From Candidatus Omnitrophota bacterium (lineage in GTDB: Bacteria > Omnitrophota > Omnitrophia > Omnitrophales > Aquincolibacteriaceae): DNA of 64,000 nt. The notes below the pieces were generated by a model that saw only the letters and a list, made by a program, of their open reading frames with translations, ran no database searches and was not told where the DNA came from. The translations under genes were made by a program, and so were the position numbers. Within the stretch, counting starts at the first letter, position 1. Every line of letters begins with the position of its first letter. Location: NCBI GenBank assembly GCA_903820505.1, contig CAIJHQ010000053.1, positions 1 through 64,000 of the forward strand. Direction: 5' to 3'. Shown piece after piece: positions 17,853 to 28,230 of this stretch.

Positions 17853-18905
17853 ATGTTTCTACTCGACAGGTTGTTAGGTTTTTTTTCCAGCGACATTGGG
17901 ATCGATCTAGGGACCGCGAACACCCTCGTGTACGTTAAAGGACAGGGCGTTGTTCTGTGCGAACCCTCGGTCGTCGCCATTGACCGTACCACCCACCAGG
18001 TCCTCGCGGTCGGGGAAGAGGCCAAGCGCATGCTGGGTCGTACTCCCGGGAACATCACCGCGATCCGTCCTATGAAGGACGGTGTCATCGCGGACTTCGA
18101 CATTACCGAAGCCATGCTCCGTTATTTTATCCGCAAAGTTCACCGCCGGAAGACCGGGATCAGCCCAAGGGTTGTGATCGCCGTTCCGAGTGGGATCACG
18201 GAAGTCGAGAAGCGCGCCGTGAAAGATTCCGCCGAAAGGGCCGGGGCCCGGACGCCTGTTTATCTCGTTGAAGAACCGATCGCCGCAGCTATCGGCGTCG
18301 GCCTGCCGATCCATGAACCCGCCGGCAACATGATCATCGATATCGGCGGCGGCACGACCGAGATCGCCGTCATCTCCCTTTCCGGGATCGTTTTCGCCAA
18401 GAGCATCCGTATCGGCGGCGACGAGTTCGATGAGTCGATCATGTCGCATCTTAAAAAAGCTTACAATTTAATGATCGGCGAACGGACCGCGGAGGAGGTC
18501 AAGATCCGTATCGGTTCGGCCTATCCCCTGGATGAGGAAACGACGCTGGATGTCAAAGGGCGCGACGTGCTGGCCGGGCTTCCGAAGACGATCAGCGTGA
18601 CCAGCGAAGAGATCCGGGAAGCTCTTTCCGAGCCCCTTTCGGCCATTCTCGAGGCTGTTCGTATTGCGTTGGAGCGGACACCGCCGGAGTTATCGGCCGA
18701 TCTTATCGACCGGGGTTTGATCCTGGCGGGGGGAGGGTCCCTTTTACGGGGCCTCGACAAATTGATCAGCGAAGAAACGGGATTGCCTGTTCATATCGCG
18801 GATGATCCTCTTACCGCGGTAGCGCTTGGCACGGGCCGATACTTGAGCGATTTCCATCTTCTCAAGCGGTTGGCGGTGAATAGCAATACCACCCGGGAAT
18901 ACTAA
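17853..18905 (+). CDS. mreB: rod-shape determining actin MreB
   Basis: 350 residues, with actin-fold motifs: [14 protein letters not shown] at about residues 12-25 (phosphate 1), [16 protein letters not shown] near 162 (phosphate 2), and [14 protein letters not shown] near 290 (adenosine). The N-terminal [11 protein letters not shown] may be an amphipathic membrane-binding helix. MreB filaments guide the elongation machinery encoded next. Strong promoter upstream; mreC follows after 116 bp. Confidence 0.98.
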   Translation: MFLLDRLLGFFSSDIGIDLGTANTLVYVKGQGVVLCEPSVVAIDRTTHQVLAVGEEAKRMLGRTPGNITAIRPMKDGVIADFDITEAMLRYFIRKVHRRKTGISPRVVIAVPSGITEVEKRAVKDSAERAGARTPVYLVEEPIAAAIGVGLPIHEPAGNMIIDIGGGTTEIAVISLSGIVFAKSIRIGGDEFDESIMSHLKKAYNLMIGERTAEEVKIRIGSAYPLDEETTLDVKGRDVLAGLPKTISVTSEEIREALSEPLSAILEAVRIALERTPPELSADLIDRGLILAGGGSLLRGLDKLISEETGLPVHIADDPLTAVALGTGRYLSDFHLLKRLAVNSNTTREY

Positions 18906-19021
18906 GGATCCTTCTTCGCCGTTTTAAGCGGATTCCCTTCGAGTGAATTTCTCCTGTGGTTTTAGCCCGGGAATTCCCTCGCTTTTTTGACCTTTTATAG
19001 AGGAATCGGAGATTCGGCTCC

Positions 19022-19822
19022 ATGCGGCGCTGGCGTTCCTATTATTTTCTAGTGGTACCCGTTGTTCTTCTTGTTCTGGCCTTCCAGTTCCCCCCGCTGA
19101 ACCAAGCCACGAGGTCCCTTTTTTACAGCCTGACCCGCCCGCTACTTGTCGCGGGCACGGGTGTCCGTCAGGCCGCGTACAATGTCCGTTATAACTCGAG
19201 GAATTTCTGGAGCGCGGTCGCTAAACAGCAGGAATACCTCTCTCGTATCCAGGACCTGGAGTCCAAGCTCCGTCATTATCGCGAAATGGAAAAAGAGAAC
19301 CAGCGGCTTAAAAAGCTCCTGAATTTTAGCCAAACACCCGCCACAAAATCCATCGGGGCCCGGGTCATCGGGGAGGACATGACGCCGTGGAAGAGGGTCA
19401 TCGTGCTCGACAAGGGGAGCCGCCACGGCATCAAAAAGGATATGGTGCTGGTGGCGCCCGAGGGGCTGGTGGGACGCGTGTTGGAGGCGGAACCGTTCAC
19501 GGCGCGCGCGATCCTGCTGCCCGATCCGGATTCTCGTGTGAGCGCCTTGACATCGGTGAGCCGTTCCCAGGGCGTTATCGCCGGGAGCGGGATGGAGAAA
19601 CTCCGGATGAAGTATCTTGCGCTTGATACCGAGATCGCGGTCGGTGAGGAAGTGATCACGTCGGGGATCGAGAGCCTTTTTCCAAAGGGCCTGCTGATCG
19701 GGAAGATCGAATCGATCGAGAGGGACAGCGACGGCCTGCACCTTCTTGCGGTCGTGACGCCGGCGGTGTCGTTCTCCAAACTTGAGGAAGTGCTATGCCT
19801 CGTCTCTTCTCCGCAAAAGTAA
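19022..19822 (+). CDS. mreC: rod-shape determining protein MreC
   Basis: 266 residues. One N-terminal membrane helix (about 7-25) precedes a coiled coil (about 65-105, LESKLRHYREMEKENQRL) and the beta-barrel pair of the MreC family (RVIGEDMTPWKRVIVLDKG, GLVGRVLEAEPFTARAILL). MreC links MreB to PBP2 in the periplasm. Its end overlaps mreD by 28 bp. Confidence 0.95.
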   Translation: MRRWRSYYFLVVPVVLLVLAFQFPPLNQATRSLFYSLTRPLLVAGTGVRQAAYNVRYNSRNFWSAVAKQQEYLSRIQDLESKLRHYREMEKENQRLKKLLNFSQTPATKSIGARVIGEDMTPWKRVIVLDKGSRHGIKKDMVLVAPEGLVGRVLEAEPFTARAILLPDPDSRVSALTSVSRSQGVIAGSGMEKLRMKYLALDTEIAVGEEVITSGIESLFPKGLLIGKIESIERDSDGLHLLAVVTPAVSFSKLEEVLCLVSSPQK

Positions 19823-20310
19823 TCCTCTATTTTCTCTTTTTGTTCGTCCTCGACGCGACGGTTCTGCCCGTCTTTCATATCCGCAACGTCTATCCGAGTT
19901 TTCTCTGCCTTTTGATCTGCTACAGCGGTTTCGAATGGGGTCCCCAGCGGACGATCTACGTGGCTTTTTGGGCCGGGCTTTTGAGGGATTTCCTGGGGGG
20001 CGGGTTCCTCGGTCTTGAGGCCAGCCTTTACCTGATGCTGGCGCTCGCGCTTAATTTTGTGCTCCAGAAGATCGAGCGGGAGTTTCCCGGGATGTATTTC
20101 CTGATCACGTTCCTTTTTATCTTTATCGCAGGGGCTTTGCGGCTTTTATGCGCGTGCACCGAGGAACTTCCGGCGCCGATGGTCCTGGACTATCTCGGGC
20201 TGATCGCCTTAACGGCCACCTACAGCGCCGCTTTACTGCCGCTTTTTTATTTTATGACGGACCGCTGGATGGGTCAGTCCCACACCAAACAATACGAGCT
20301 TTTCCGGTAA
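19795..20310 (+). CDS. mreD: rod-shape determining protein MreD
   Basis: 171 residues with about five membrane helices and no large loops, as expected for MreD. The family is identified mostly from position: it lies between mreC and the PBP2 gene, overlapping mreC at its 5' end and sharing a TAATG junction with the next gene. Confidence 0.88.
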   Translation: MPRLFSAKVILYFLFLFVLDATVLPVFHIRNVYPSFLCLLICYSGFEWGPQRTIYVAFWAGLLRDFLGGGFLGLEASLYLMLALALNFVLQKIEREFPGMYFLITFLFIFIAGALRLLCACTEELPAPMVLDYLGLIALTATYSAALLPLFYFMTDRWMGQSHTKQYELFR

Positions 20311-22034
20311 TGTTCACGCGATTCCATTTTTTTCAGGGGTTTGTTTTTCTGATGTTGGCCGCTCTCGGACTCGGGCTTTTTCACACCCAGGTCGTGCGCG
20401 GCCATTATTTTCTGGAGCTGAGCACGCGCAACCATATCCGCTTGATCCCGCTGGAAGCGCCGCGCGGCCGTGTGTTCGACCAGAAGAACCGTCTTCTGGC
20501 GACGAACCGGGCCTCGTACAACGTGGTGGCGATCCCCGAAGACGTTACTCCCGAGGTCTATCCGCTTCTCGCCAAGTTACTCGATATGCCCGAGGCCGAT
20601 CTCCGTGAGCGGATGAGCGCCGGGCGGGAATATCCGTTCGCGCCGGCGGTCATCCGGGGGGATGTCACGCGCGAATTGGCGTTCAAGATCGAGGAACGGC
20701 AGCCCGAACTTCCCGGCGTGAGCATCCGCGTGGACGGAGTCCGCTATTATCCTTACGGGGAGACGGCTTCTCACGTGATCGGATATATCGGGGCGGTGAG
20801 CAGGGACGAATACCGGGACCTCGACCACGACCGGTACGGCATGAATTCCATGGTCGGCCGGGCTGGGATCGAGAGAGTTTTTGACGAGTCGCTCCGGGGA
20901 TGGCGGGGAGGCGAACAGATCGAGGTGAACGCGAGCGGTCAGAAGGTCCAGGTCCTTTCGGACCGTAAACCTGAACCCGGCGAAGACATCAAACTGACGC
21001 TTGACCTGGAATTCCAGAAGCGGATCATGGACATGGTCAAAGGACAGCACGCGAGCGTCGCGGTCCTTGATCTGGAAACGGATGGCCTCCTGGCGATGGC
21101 CAGCGCGCCGGGCTATGACCCGAACATTTTCGTGTCCCCGGCGACCAGCGAACAGCGCATGACGGTGCTGAAGGACCAGAATTCCCCCATGCTGGACCGC
21201 GGGATCAACGCCGCGTATCCTCCCGGTTCCGTCTTCAAGCTGGTGACGGCCCTCGCTGCGCTCGATCTCGGAAAGATCACCCCGGAGACGCGTTTCAGCT
21301 GCAACGGCTCTTTCCGCCTGGGTCCAAAATCAAAACCCGCGCACTGCTGGTTTAAGGCCGGGCACGGCAGCATCAATCTTTACGAGGCGTTGGAGCGTTC
21401 CTGTAACGTGTACTTTTTCAATGTGGCAAAGAGGTTAACGCCGGACGATATCGCGCATTACGCCCATGTGCTGGGGCTGGGGGAGCCGATGCGGCTCGAG
21501 ATCGGCCGCCTGGCGCCCGGGTTCATCCCCGATTCTTCCTGGAAGAGGGCAAAGTTCCATCAGCCGTGGTATCAGGGGGAAACGCTCAATATGGCGATCG
21601 GGCAGGGGTATGTGCTTGTGACACCGCTTGAGATCCTGCGTCTGACGTCGATCATCGCCAAGGACGGCCTGGTCGTGGAGCCGCATATTGTCGCGCGGGA
21701 CCGGCAATTCGTCCCGGAGAAGCCGCGCGTGGCCATTCAGGAGCAGAACCTGGACGTTATCAGAAGGGCGATGTTGCAGGTGGTGGAGTCCGACTACGGG
21801 ACGGGGCAGCTGGCGCGCGTCGATTTTGACAAATTGGCCGGAAAGACAGGAACGGCCCAGGCGCCGCCCAACAAGTCCCACAGCTGGATGACCGGGTTTT
21901 TCCCTTACAAGGATCCGAAACTGGCTTTCGTGGTTTTCGTTGAGCACGGAGGATCGGGAGGGATCACGAGCGCGCGTCTGGTCAAGCAGGTGCTTGAGAC
22001 CTGGAAGGAGCTCAATGCTGCGCCGGTTACTTAA
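20310..22034 (+). CDS. mrdA: penicillin-binding protein 2 (elongation transpeptidase)
   Basis: 574 residues: one membrane helix (about 9-27), the PBP dimerisation domain (EAPRGRVFDQKNRLLATN near 50), and the transpeptidase domain. Active-site motifs are Ser307-x-x-Lys310 (SVFK), Ser364-Cys-Asn366, and Lys512-Thr-Gly514 (KTGTAQ). ATG 20310 overlaps the mreD stop (TAATG). It crosslinks peptidoglycan during elongation together with RodA, encoded next. Confidence 0.97.
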   Translation: MFTRFHFFQGFVFLMLAALGLGLFHTQVVRGHYFLELSTRNHIRLIPLEAPRGRVFDQKNRLLATNRASYNVVAIPEDVTPEVYPLLAKLLDMPEADLRERMSAGREYPFAPAVIRGDVTRELAFKIEERQPELPGVSIRVDGVRYYPYGETASHVIGYIGAVSRDEYRDLDHDRYGMNSMVGRAGIERVFDESLRGWRGGEQIEVNASGQKVQVLSDRKPEPGEDIKLTLDLEFQKRIMDMVKGQHASVAVLDLETDGLLAMASAPGYDPNIFVSPATSEQRMTVLKDQNSPMLDRGINAAYPPGSVFKLVTALAALDLGKITPETRFSCNGSFRLGPKSKPAHCWFKAGHGSINLYEALERSCNVYFFNVAKRLTPDDIAHYAHVLGLGEPMRLEIGRLAPGFIPDSSWKRAKFHQPWYQGETLNMAIGQGYVLVTPLEILRLTSIIAKDGLVVEPHIVARDRQFVPEKPRVAIQEQNLDVIRRAMLQVVESDYGTGQLARVDFDKLAGKTGTAQAPPNKSHSWMTGFFPYKDPKLAFVVFVEHGGSGGITSARLVKQVLETWKELNAAPVT

Positions 22035-23097
22035 CGGGATCCATTTTCCCCTTGTTTTTGCCGTCATCGCGCTGGCCGCGATCGGCATGCTCTTTATTTA
22101 CAGCGCGTCCTACCGGGACCCCGGGAATTATGAAGTGAAGCAGGTTTTTTGGGTGCTGATCGGATTGGGGGTATTGATCGGCGTTCCTTTTATCGGTTAC
22201 CGGCCGTTCCTGAGCGTCTCCTACTTTTTCTATGTCCTTTCGCTTGTCCTTTTGGTCCTTGTGGATTTTTTCGGCCACAAACATCTTGGCGCTCAACGGT
22301 GGCTAAGCCTGGGGCCGATCGCCATTCAGCCTTCCGAGTTCGCGAAATTGGCAACGCTTCTCGCAGTCGTTAATTTTCTGGGCGTTCATCATCCCTGGGA
22401 AGGACAGATCAAGACCGTGAGCGTCGCGCTGCTTTTACTCGTGGTTCCGTTCGCCTTGATCGTCAAACAGCCCGATCTCGGGACAGCGCTTCTTTTCATT
22501 CCGATGTCGCTGGTCATGCTGTTCCTTTGGGGGGTCCGGAAGCGGTTTTTTATCGCGGCGTTCGGTGCCGCGGCGCTGGCAGTTCCGTTGGCCTGGGAGT
22601 TCCTGAAGGAATATCAGAAGAAACGGCTCTGGGTTTTTCTGGAACCGAACCGTGATCCGCTGGGCTCGGGGTATACGGCGCTTCAGGCCAAGATCGCCGT
22701 CGGTTCCGGAGGACTTTGGGGGAAGGGGTATCTCGCCGGGACCCAGTCGCAGCTTCACTTTGTTCCCGAACACCACACCGATTTCATCTTTTGCGTGATC
22801 GGTGAAGAATGGGGATTCCTGGGAAGTCTTCTGGTGCTTTGCTGCTACGGATTCCTGTTCCATTCGATCTTTCTGATCATGCAACACACGACGGACGTGA
22901 AAGCAAAAATGCTTTGCGGGGGCGTGCTCGCACTTTTATTGTCCCAGGTTGTGATCAATATCGGGATGACGTTCGGTCTGATGCCGATCGCGGGGCTTCC
23001 GCTCCCGCTGGTCAGTTATGGCGGATCCTCGTTCGTGATGACGTGTATCGCCCTCGGGCTTGTTCTGAGCGTCTATCGCGAGCGGTCGATCTTTTAG
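22015..23097 (+). CDS. rodA: peptidoglycan glycosyltransferase RodA (SEDS family)
   Basis: 360 residues and about ten membrane helices. SEDS hallmarks are AQRWLSLGPIAIQPSEFAKL near residue 93, KQPDLGTALLFIP near 150, NPDRDPLGSGY-like EPNRDPLGSGYTALQAKIAVGSGG near 210, FVPEHHTDFIFCVIGEEWG near 245, and GLPLPLVSYGGSS near 325. It polymerises glycan strands with PBP2. It overlaps the PBP2 gene by 20 bp; AAGGAG sits inside that overlap. Confidence 0.97.
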   Translation: MLRRLLNGIHFPLVFAVIALAAIGMLFIYSASYRDPGNYEVKQVFWVLIGLGVLIGVPFIGYRPFLSVSYFFYVLSLVLLVLVDFFGHKHLGAQRWLSLGPIAIQPSEFAKLATLLAVVNFLGVHHPWEGQIKTVSVALLLLVVPFALIVKQPDLGTALLFIPMSLVMLFLWGVRKRFFIAAFGAAALAVPLAWEFLKEYQKKRLWVFLEPNRDPLGSGYTALQAKIAVGSGGLWGKGYLAGTQSQLHFVPEHHTDFIFCVIGEEWGFLGSLLVLCCYGFLFHSIFLIMQHTTDVKAKMLCGGVLALLLSQVVINIGMTFGLMPIAGLPLPLVSYGGSSFVMTCIALGLVLSVYRERSIF

Positions 23098-23103
23098 AAG
23101 CGT

Positions 23104-23132
23104 TTGCCATCCGCGGATTCTATCGTTACAAT
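23104..23132 (+). promoter_or_regulatory. promoter for tRNA-Pro
   Basis: TTGCCA at 23104-23109, a 17-bp spacer and TACAAT at 23127-23132 lie just after rodA and about 95 bp before tRNA-Pro. It is the best promoter-like pair in this gap. Confidence 0.6.
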
Positions 23133-23226
23133 GACCTTCGCATCGGGGTGCCTTGATTTCTGCTTTGAAGCTTTAATAATATCAAGACTCCCCCGAGTAC
23201 GATTGGAAAAGATAGCAAAGTTACTT

Positions 23227-23302
23227 CGGGGTGTAGCTCAGGGGCTAGAGCGCTTGCTTTGGGAGCAAGATGTCGGAGGTTCAATTCCTCTCACCCCGAC
23301 CA
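23227..23302 (+). tRNA. tRNA-Pro (anticodon TGG)
   Basis: Acceptor strands CGGGGTG (23227-23233) and CACCCCG (23292-23298) pair fully. The discriminator A299 is followed by an encoded CCA at 23300-23302. The anticodon stem CTTGC/GCAAG encloses TTTGGGA, giving anticodon TGG. The C at position 1 is the usual tRNA-Pro feature. Confidence 0.96.
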
Positions 23303-23306
23303 GTTA

Positions 23307-23335
23307 TATTTATCTCTGAGTTTCAGAGATAAATA
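23307..23335 (+). terminator. 12-bp hairpin after tRNA-Pro
   Basis: TATTTATCTCTG (23307-23318) and its exact complement (23324-23335) flank a 5-base loop, 5 bp after the tRNA. No T-run follows, so it is a weak terminator or a processing hairpin. A smaller hairpin, GAATAAG/CTTATTC, lies near 23436-23451. The rest of the gap to 23499 shows nothing recognisable. Confidence 0.45.
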
Positions 23336-23499
23336 ATTAAGTCCTGTTCCATAGCTCACTTGGCTATCGTCCGGCGAATGGAGAGATGAATGGATCATAA
23401 CTCAATATCCAACCCGGCCGTAGCCCCCGATAATGAATAAGTCCTTATTCAGCGGAACCTCGAACTTGTCCAATTCAAAATTCAAGAGGTAAACGACCC

Positions 23500-26400
23500 A
23501 TGAACTACAGTCAGAACAGAGTTTCAAAGTCCCTAGCTTTTATTGTCGCCGTGTTTTTTTCTTTGGCGCAGTTCCAGGGTGGAATCGTCCACGCCGAGGA
23601 CAAAAAACAAGAGGAATGGGTTGCAAAATCTCGGGCCGCTAATGACGCCGGGAAATACGATGAGGCTATCTCCTATGCGGACCAGGCGATCCAAAGCGAT
23701 CCAAATGACGCGGAAGCTTACAACGCCCGGGGGCAGGCTCTTTCCTATCAAGGGCAACAAAAGAAGGCCATTAGCGATCTGGATAGAGCTATCCAATTGA
23801 AGCCGTATTTTTTTGAAGCCTACGGAAATCGGGGAAAGGCCAAGACTTTGCTTGGGATGTACGATGCAGCCATTATAGACCAGGACATAGCTCTCAAACT
23901 GTCGCCCAATAATGCCTGGGTTTATGGATGTCGCGCCTGGACCCACTTAAATCAAGAGATGTACGACAAGGCTATCGCCGATAGCACGCGATCGATCGAG
24001 CTCAACCCGGACGATGGATATGCCTACAGTATAAGGGGGAGCGCCTATCGCGATAAGGGAGACTATGATCAAGCGATACAAAATTTTGACAAAAGCATCC
24101 AGCTGAATCCCCGGAACGGGTCTCGGTACATGTTACGTGCTAAGGTGTATTTGATGAAGGGAGAATATGACCAGGTGCTTGCCGATTGCCAAAAGGGGGC
24201 AGAATTGGTCCCCGGTCTTGCTGAAATATACGATCTCAAAGGACAAGCCTATACCGCGAAAAAAGAATATGACCCGGCTATTCAAAATTTTGATACAGCG
24301 ATCAAACTCAATCCGGATAATGCTTCTTATTTTTTCAACCGAGGAATGGCGCTTAAAGAAATGGGGCGCAAACAGGAGGCGCTCACCGACCTTCAAAAGG
24401 CCGCGGCCATGAGCCCCACGGTTGAAAGGTTCCAAAAAGGACTGGCGGAATTAAGCCGGAAGGATTCAGCGCCACAAGCTCCGGCGAATATCGAGCAAGA
24501 GCTGTTCAGCAACATTAATATTGACCGCGTCGAGAACGGTCCGGCCGCTGCGACGACCTTCAGGATCGATCAATTATGCCTGGCGACTTATGTTTCGACC
24601 TACCATTACAACGGAGGAACGGGGCAGACTCCCGGAACCCTCGGTCTCAGGCATGAAGACGGAACAATGTACGGACCCTGGCAGGCGACCGGCGGTCCTG
24701 ACCCGGCAGTAAACCCGACGAACATGTACTGGGTATGCCGGCCCAACTTTGTACTCAAACCCGGCGTCTATACCGTTATAGACAGCCATCCGGCATCGTG
24801 GTCGTGGAACTCTAAGTCCGGCGGAGGTATGACTGTCATCAAGGGACGGCCCGTCGCGGAAGCGGTCAACCAACCGGTGAAGGCACCCAGCGTTACGCAG
24901 GCACCGGACCGCCAGAAGACACTTCTGAACGGCCGCGACGCCGGCAAAACATCGAGCCCGGCAACGAGGCCTTATTTCGATCCGGCTGCCGCGCCGAAAA
25001 CCATTCTCGTCTCGCAGCAGGTCATGCCCTCAAATCAGCCGCAAACTGTTAATTACCAGGACCGCGTCAAGGTCACGATTCCGGCCGGACTCATCAAGTC
25101 GGCGCAGACATTGACCATCGCTGAGTTCGCGAAGGGAGCTGTTCCCCGGGACCCGGAACTCCAATTCAAAGAGATCGCCCTGTATGACATTACGCTCGGT
25201 GACCTTCACCAGTTCGACCAGAATATCACTGTGGAAGTTCCGTATGACCCCAGCCAACTCAACCCGGCTTACTCCGCGGCCGATCAGATCATGGGTTGCT
25301 ACTGGGACACTCCACGCCAAAAATGGATCTTCATTAATGTCAGGGTTGATCCAGATCGCCGCATTATAGCCACATCTCTCAACCACCTGACACCCCTGGC
25401 ATGGTTGATTAAAAGTATAGTTCAAACCGTCGGCGCAATAGTACTGGACAAGGTTGTCGAGCAGAAAATCATGAACGATATCTACAACACCCCGAATTTC
25501 TGGATCCTCTACGATAACGCTGCGATCAACGGCAGCACCGTGATATCCGATCAACCGTGGAGCGAGAAAGGCGGGGGTGGTCTGCCCGGGGTCACGTCCG
25601 TGAGGCGCGGGTGGCTCCAGGACGAGACGATCACGGGGTATCGAACGGACGTGCCGCGCTACATCCAGGATCTTGGGACTTACCTGGAGCAGGCGTATGC
25701 CATGTATCGAGGCAAGGGGTACAAGATTCCGGATCCTCCCATCCTGGTGAAAGTCGACTCGTGGCTCATAAATCGCTACGATGCGTACGGCGCCTTTGAT
25801 ACGGTTTTCAACCGTATTCATATCGGCACGAGAAGGGTGAATTCTCCGTTATTGGTGATGCTTACGTCCGGGCACGAGCTTTTTCACGCGATCCAACACA
25901 GCGACCTTTGGAACTACCAGATGATCGCCAAAACGAGCCCGGCCCGCTTATGGTGGAACGAAGCGGAGGCAGAATATGCCGCCTCCCGCGTGGCCCTTGA
26001 CCCCCCCTTGGAAATGATGGGAGGGCAAGCGACCGGCGTTGGTGCCAATCCGTTGCTTCTGGAGTGTCGGCTTCCCGCCACCGGGGTCGTCGAAGAAGGT
26101 TCGAGATATGAGGTGATGGAACATGACAAGGCGCACTTCATTGACTACCTCGTGCGTCAGCGCGGGATCGTATTTGAATTGCTCCACGATGCCGTGATGA
26201 CATATGCCGGGGAGGGGGATCCAATCCTGGCGCCGCTGGAAGCGTATCTCAAGGCATCGTTGAATAAGGATTTAAGCGACGTGTACCAGGAATTCGCTGC
26301 CTGGTTTCTTCTGAGCGCCCAAAGCCCGCTTAGCAAACTCAATCCGGTGGTCAGCGACCCCACTCCGATGACGGAGATGTTTCCGCTCACGACCGTCCCG

Positions 26401-27795
26401 CTGCGCCCGGGCCAGCCCGCGACGCCACTCGAACACACGTTTTGTCTTCCCGCTCCGTACTCGGCGAAGCTCTGGGCGGTAAAGGCCGAGCCGCCGGCGC
26501 CGGGCAAAAAACGGGCCGTGGTCGTCGAGTCGTTGGCACAGCCCTCGCCCAACTTGACGTTCGTCGATGTCTATCTGCTCAAACAGAAATTACGGTTTGC
26601 CGGGGCGCCGGAGTTGAAGTCCGACCGGATCTTTATTCAGCAGGGTAATTCGTGCAAACTCGACGTTGCTGAGGATGAAGTCATCTACGTTATCGCGTAC
26701 AACACCAGTAACGCCGAGGCTGAAGTGAAGGTCCGGATCAGCAACGGAACCGGGGTCATGCTCACCGTCACCCCGGCGAAGATCGATGATCTCGAAAACA
26801 AAGATTACAATTTCATCGCCAAAGCTGACCGGGTCAGTTCTGAGATCGAAACACTCAGGATCGAATGGGATTTTGGCGACGGCACCGGAGATGATGCCGG
26901 GATCTTTGGGTACAATTCCTCCGGCTCGCTCAAGAACGGTTATGAGTGGAAGATCCTTCATCGATTCAACAAGCCGGACATCGCGCACGTGATGAAAGTC
27001 AAACTCTACAACCGCACCACCGGACGGGGAGATGTTTTGGCGGAAGTCACGGTTCCTGTGTTAGTGGCCTCGAAAGTGTCTAAGTGGCCGACAGGGGCGT
27101 GGACGCTGCGCACCTCGGGCTTCAATGCGTGCGGCCGGACACTCTCTTTTGGCGACTGGGCTGTCGATATCGATGAGGCGGGAGCGGTAAAGATGCGCCG
27201 GCAAGATGCATCCAATGTTTCGATGACTGGATCGGGCACCGTCCTGCCGGGCCCATTCAGCAAAAAGATATGGAATGTGCAATTCAATTACAGTTACGAT
27301 GATCCTCAAAATATTGGCGGGGGCAGTTTCCAGGCGTCGGGAACCTTCGACGGAAGCAACCTCAGCGGCACGGTGAAGTGCGGTAAGTGCACCGCTCAGT
27401 TCAGCGATGTCTTTTCTATGTTCGTGGTGAGGTCAGACCCGAAGGCAAAGAAATCTAAGGATGTCACCAAGGACGGCACTGCCCTCAAGGACACGCAGCC
27501 CTATGTGGAGATCGATCCGCGGCCTGGTACGGTCAAGGCGGGCGGCAAGATCCAATTAGCCGCTAAATTATATAACCTGCCTGAGGGCCACCTGGTTCCG
27601 CACTACTCATGGACTGTATCCCATGATGATATTGAGATAGCCTGGTCTAAAGATGAAAGTCTTTCGTATATTGTTGACAAGCCCGGACAGTGGACGATGC
27701 GAGTGATTGCGCAGGTCAAGAGCGCGGACAATAGCGAGATCAAGGGAAAATCGGGTGATAAATGGTTGGAAGATACGATTACAATAAAAGTGTGA
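23500..27795 (+). CDS. large exported protein: TPR repeats, metallopeptidase-like domain, PKD domain
   Basis: 1431 residues. A signal peptide (about 1-32) is followed by about eight TPR units to residue 330 (NPDDGYAYSIRGSAYRDKGD type). Two beta-rich domains of about 120 residues follow. Next is a gluzincin-like zinc site, His792-Glu-x-x-His796 (HELFHAIQH), with WWNEAEAEYAA 25 residues on, where Glu821 or Glu823 could be the third ligand. A PKD-type segment, WDFGDGTGDD, lies near 1123. The C-terminal 300 residues are beta-rich. The catalytic Glu is present, so peptidase activity is plausible. It is probably periplasmic or at the cell surface. No partner genes are adjacent. Confidence 0.8.
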   Translation: MNYSQNRVSKSLAFIVAVFFSLAQFQGGIVHAEDKKQEEWVAKSRAANDAGKYDEAISYADQAIQSDPNDAEAYNARGQALSYQGQQKKAISDLDRAIQLKPYFFEAYGNRGKAKTLLGMYDAAIIDQDIALKLSPNNAWVYGCRAWTHLNQEMYDKAIADSTRSIELNPDDGYAYSIRGSAYRDKGDYDQAIQNFDKSIQLNPRNGSRYMLRAKVYLMKGEYDQVLADCQKGAELVPGLAEIYDLKGQAYTAKKEYDPAIQNFDTAIKLNPDNASYFFNRGMALKEMGRKQEALTDLQKAAAMSPTVERFQKGLAELSRKDSAPQAPANIEQELFSNINIDRVENGPAAATTFRIDQLCLATYVSTYHYNGGTGQTPGTLGLRHEDGTMYGPWQATGGPDPAVNPTNMYWVCRPNFVLKPGVYTVIDSHPASWSWNSKSGGGMTVIKGRPVAEAVNQPVKAPSVTQAPDRQKTLLNGRDAGKTSSPATRPYFDPAAAPKTILVSQQVMPSNQPQTVNYQDRVKVTIPAGLIKSAQTLTIAEFAKGAVPRDPELQFKEIALYDITLGDLHQFDQNITVEVPYDPSQLNPAYSAADQIMGCYWDTPRQKWIFINVRVDPDRRIIATSLNHLTPLAWLIKSIVQTVGAIVLDKVVEQKIMNDIYNTPNFWILYDNAAINGSTVISDQPWSEKGGGGLPGVTSVRRGWLQDETITGYRTDVPRYIQDLGTYLEQAYAMYRGKGYKIPDPPILVKVDSWLINRYDAYGAFDTVFNRIHIGTRRVNSPLLVMLTSGHELFHAIQHSDLWNYQMIAKTSPARLWWNEAEAEYAASRVALDPPLEMMGGQATGVGANPLLLECRLPATGVVEEGSRYEVMEHDKAHFIDYLVRQRGIVFELLHDAVMTYAGEGDPILAPLEAYLKASLNKDLSDVYQEFAAWFLLSAQSPLSKLNPVVSDPTPMTEMFPLTTVPLRPGQPATPLEHTFCLPAPYSAKLWAVKAEPPAPGKKRAVVVESLAQPSPNLTFVDVYLLKQKLRFAGAPELKSDRIFIQQGNSCKLDVAEDEVIYVIAYNTSNAEAEVKVRISNGTGVMLTVTPAKIDDLENKDYNFIAKADRVSSEIETLRIEWDFGDGTGDDAGIFGYNSSGSLKNGYEWKILHRFNKPDIAHVMKVKLYNRTTGRGDVLAEVTVPVLVASKVSKWPTGAWTLRTSGFNACGRTLSFGDWAVDIDEAGAVKMRRQDASNVSMTGSGTVLPGPFSKKIWNVQFNYSYDDPQNIGGGSFQASGTFDGSNLSGTVKCGKCTAQFSDVFSMFVVRSDPKAKKSKDVTKDGTALKDTQPYVEIDPRPGTVKAGGKIQLAAKLYNLPEGHLVPHYSWTVSHDDIEIAWSKDESLSYIVDKPGQWTMRVIAQVKSADNSEIKGKSGDKWLEDTITIKV

Positions 27796-28205
27796 GGCGT
27801 CAGCGAGCATTGGACACGGAGGGGTGAAAAGTAGTTTTCAGTTTTGATTGATGTTCGGGGTGGCATGAGGGCTAGAATACTCCGAGAGGTTAAGGCTCGG
27901 ACTCGCAAAGACTTCGAGATCTACGGCAAGCTTGATACCCAGGACGTCCGATTGTACATCGGATGTACTCTCTCCTTGTGGGGCTGGTTGGATTAGATGC
28001 TCTAATGTCGCTTTTACCACCAATTACGACATAATGTCCCATGGCCACCCTCCGGAGCCGGACATTTCTTATCCCACTCTTCCTTATGTAGTTGTGAAAA
28101 TATTGGCCTCTCTAAAGCGGACAAAACGGACATTTTTTCACCGTTTGGACATGCCTGGACATCAGAAAATCGGTCTATGAGGCCATCTCTGAACAGGCCT
28201 TCATA
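27796..28205. other. gene-free stretch, nothing recognised
   Basis: About 410 bases without a credible gene. Short inverted repeats are visible (for example CCGAT..ATCGG near 27949-27966), along with several GGACAT-containing words between 28060 and 28160. I see no tRNA, no IS end and no clear protein remnant. Confidence 0.4.
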
Positions 28206-28230
28206 TAGTAGTTGTATACATACGTTATGT

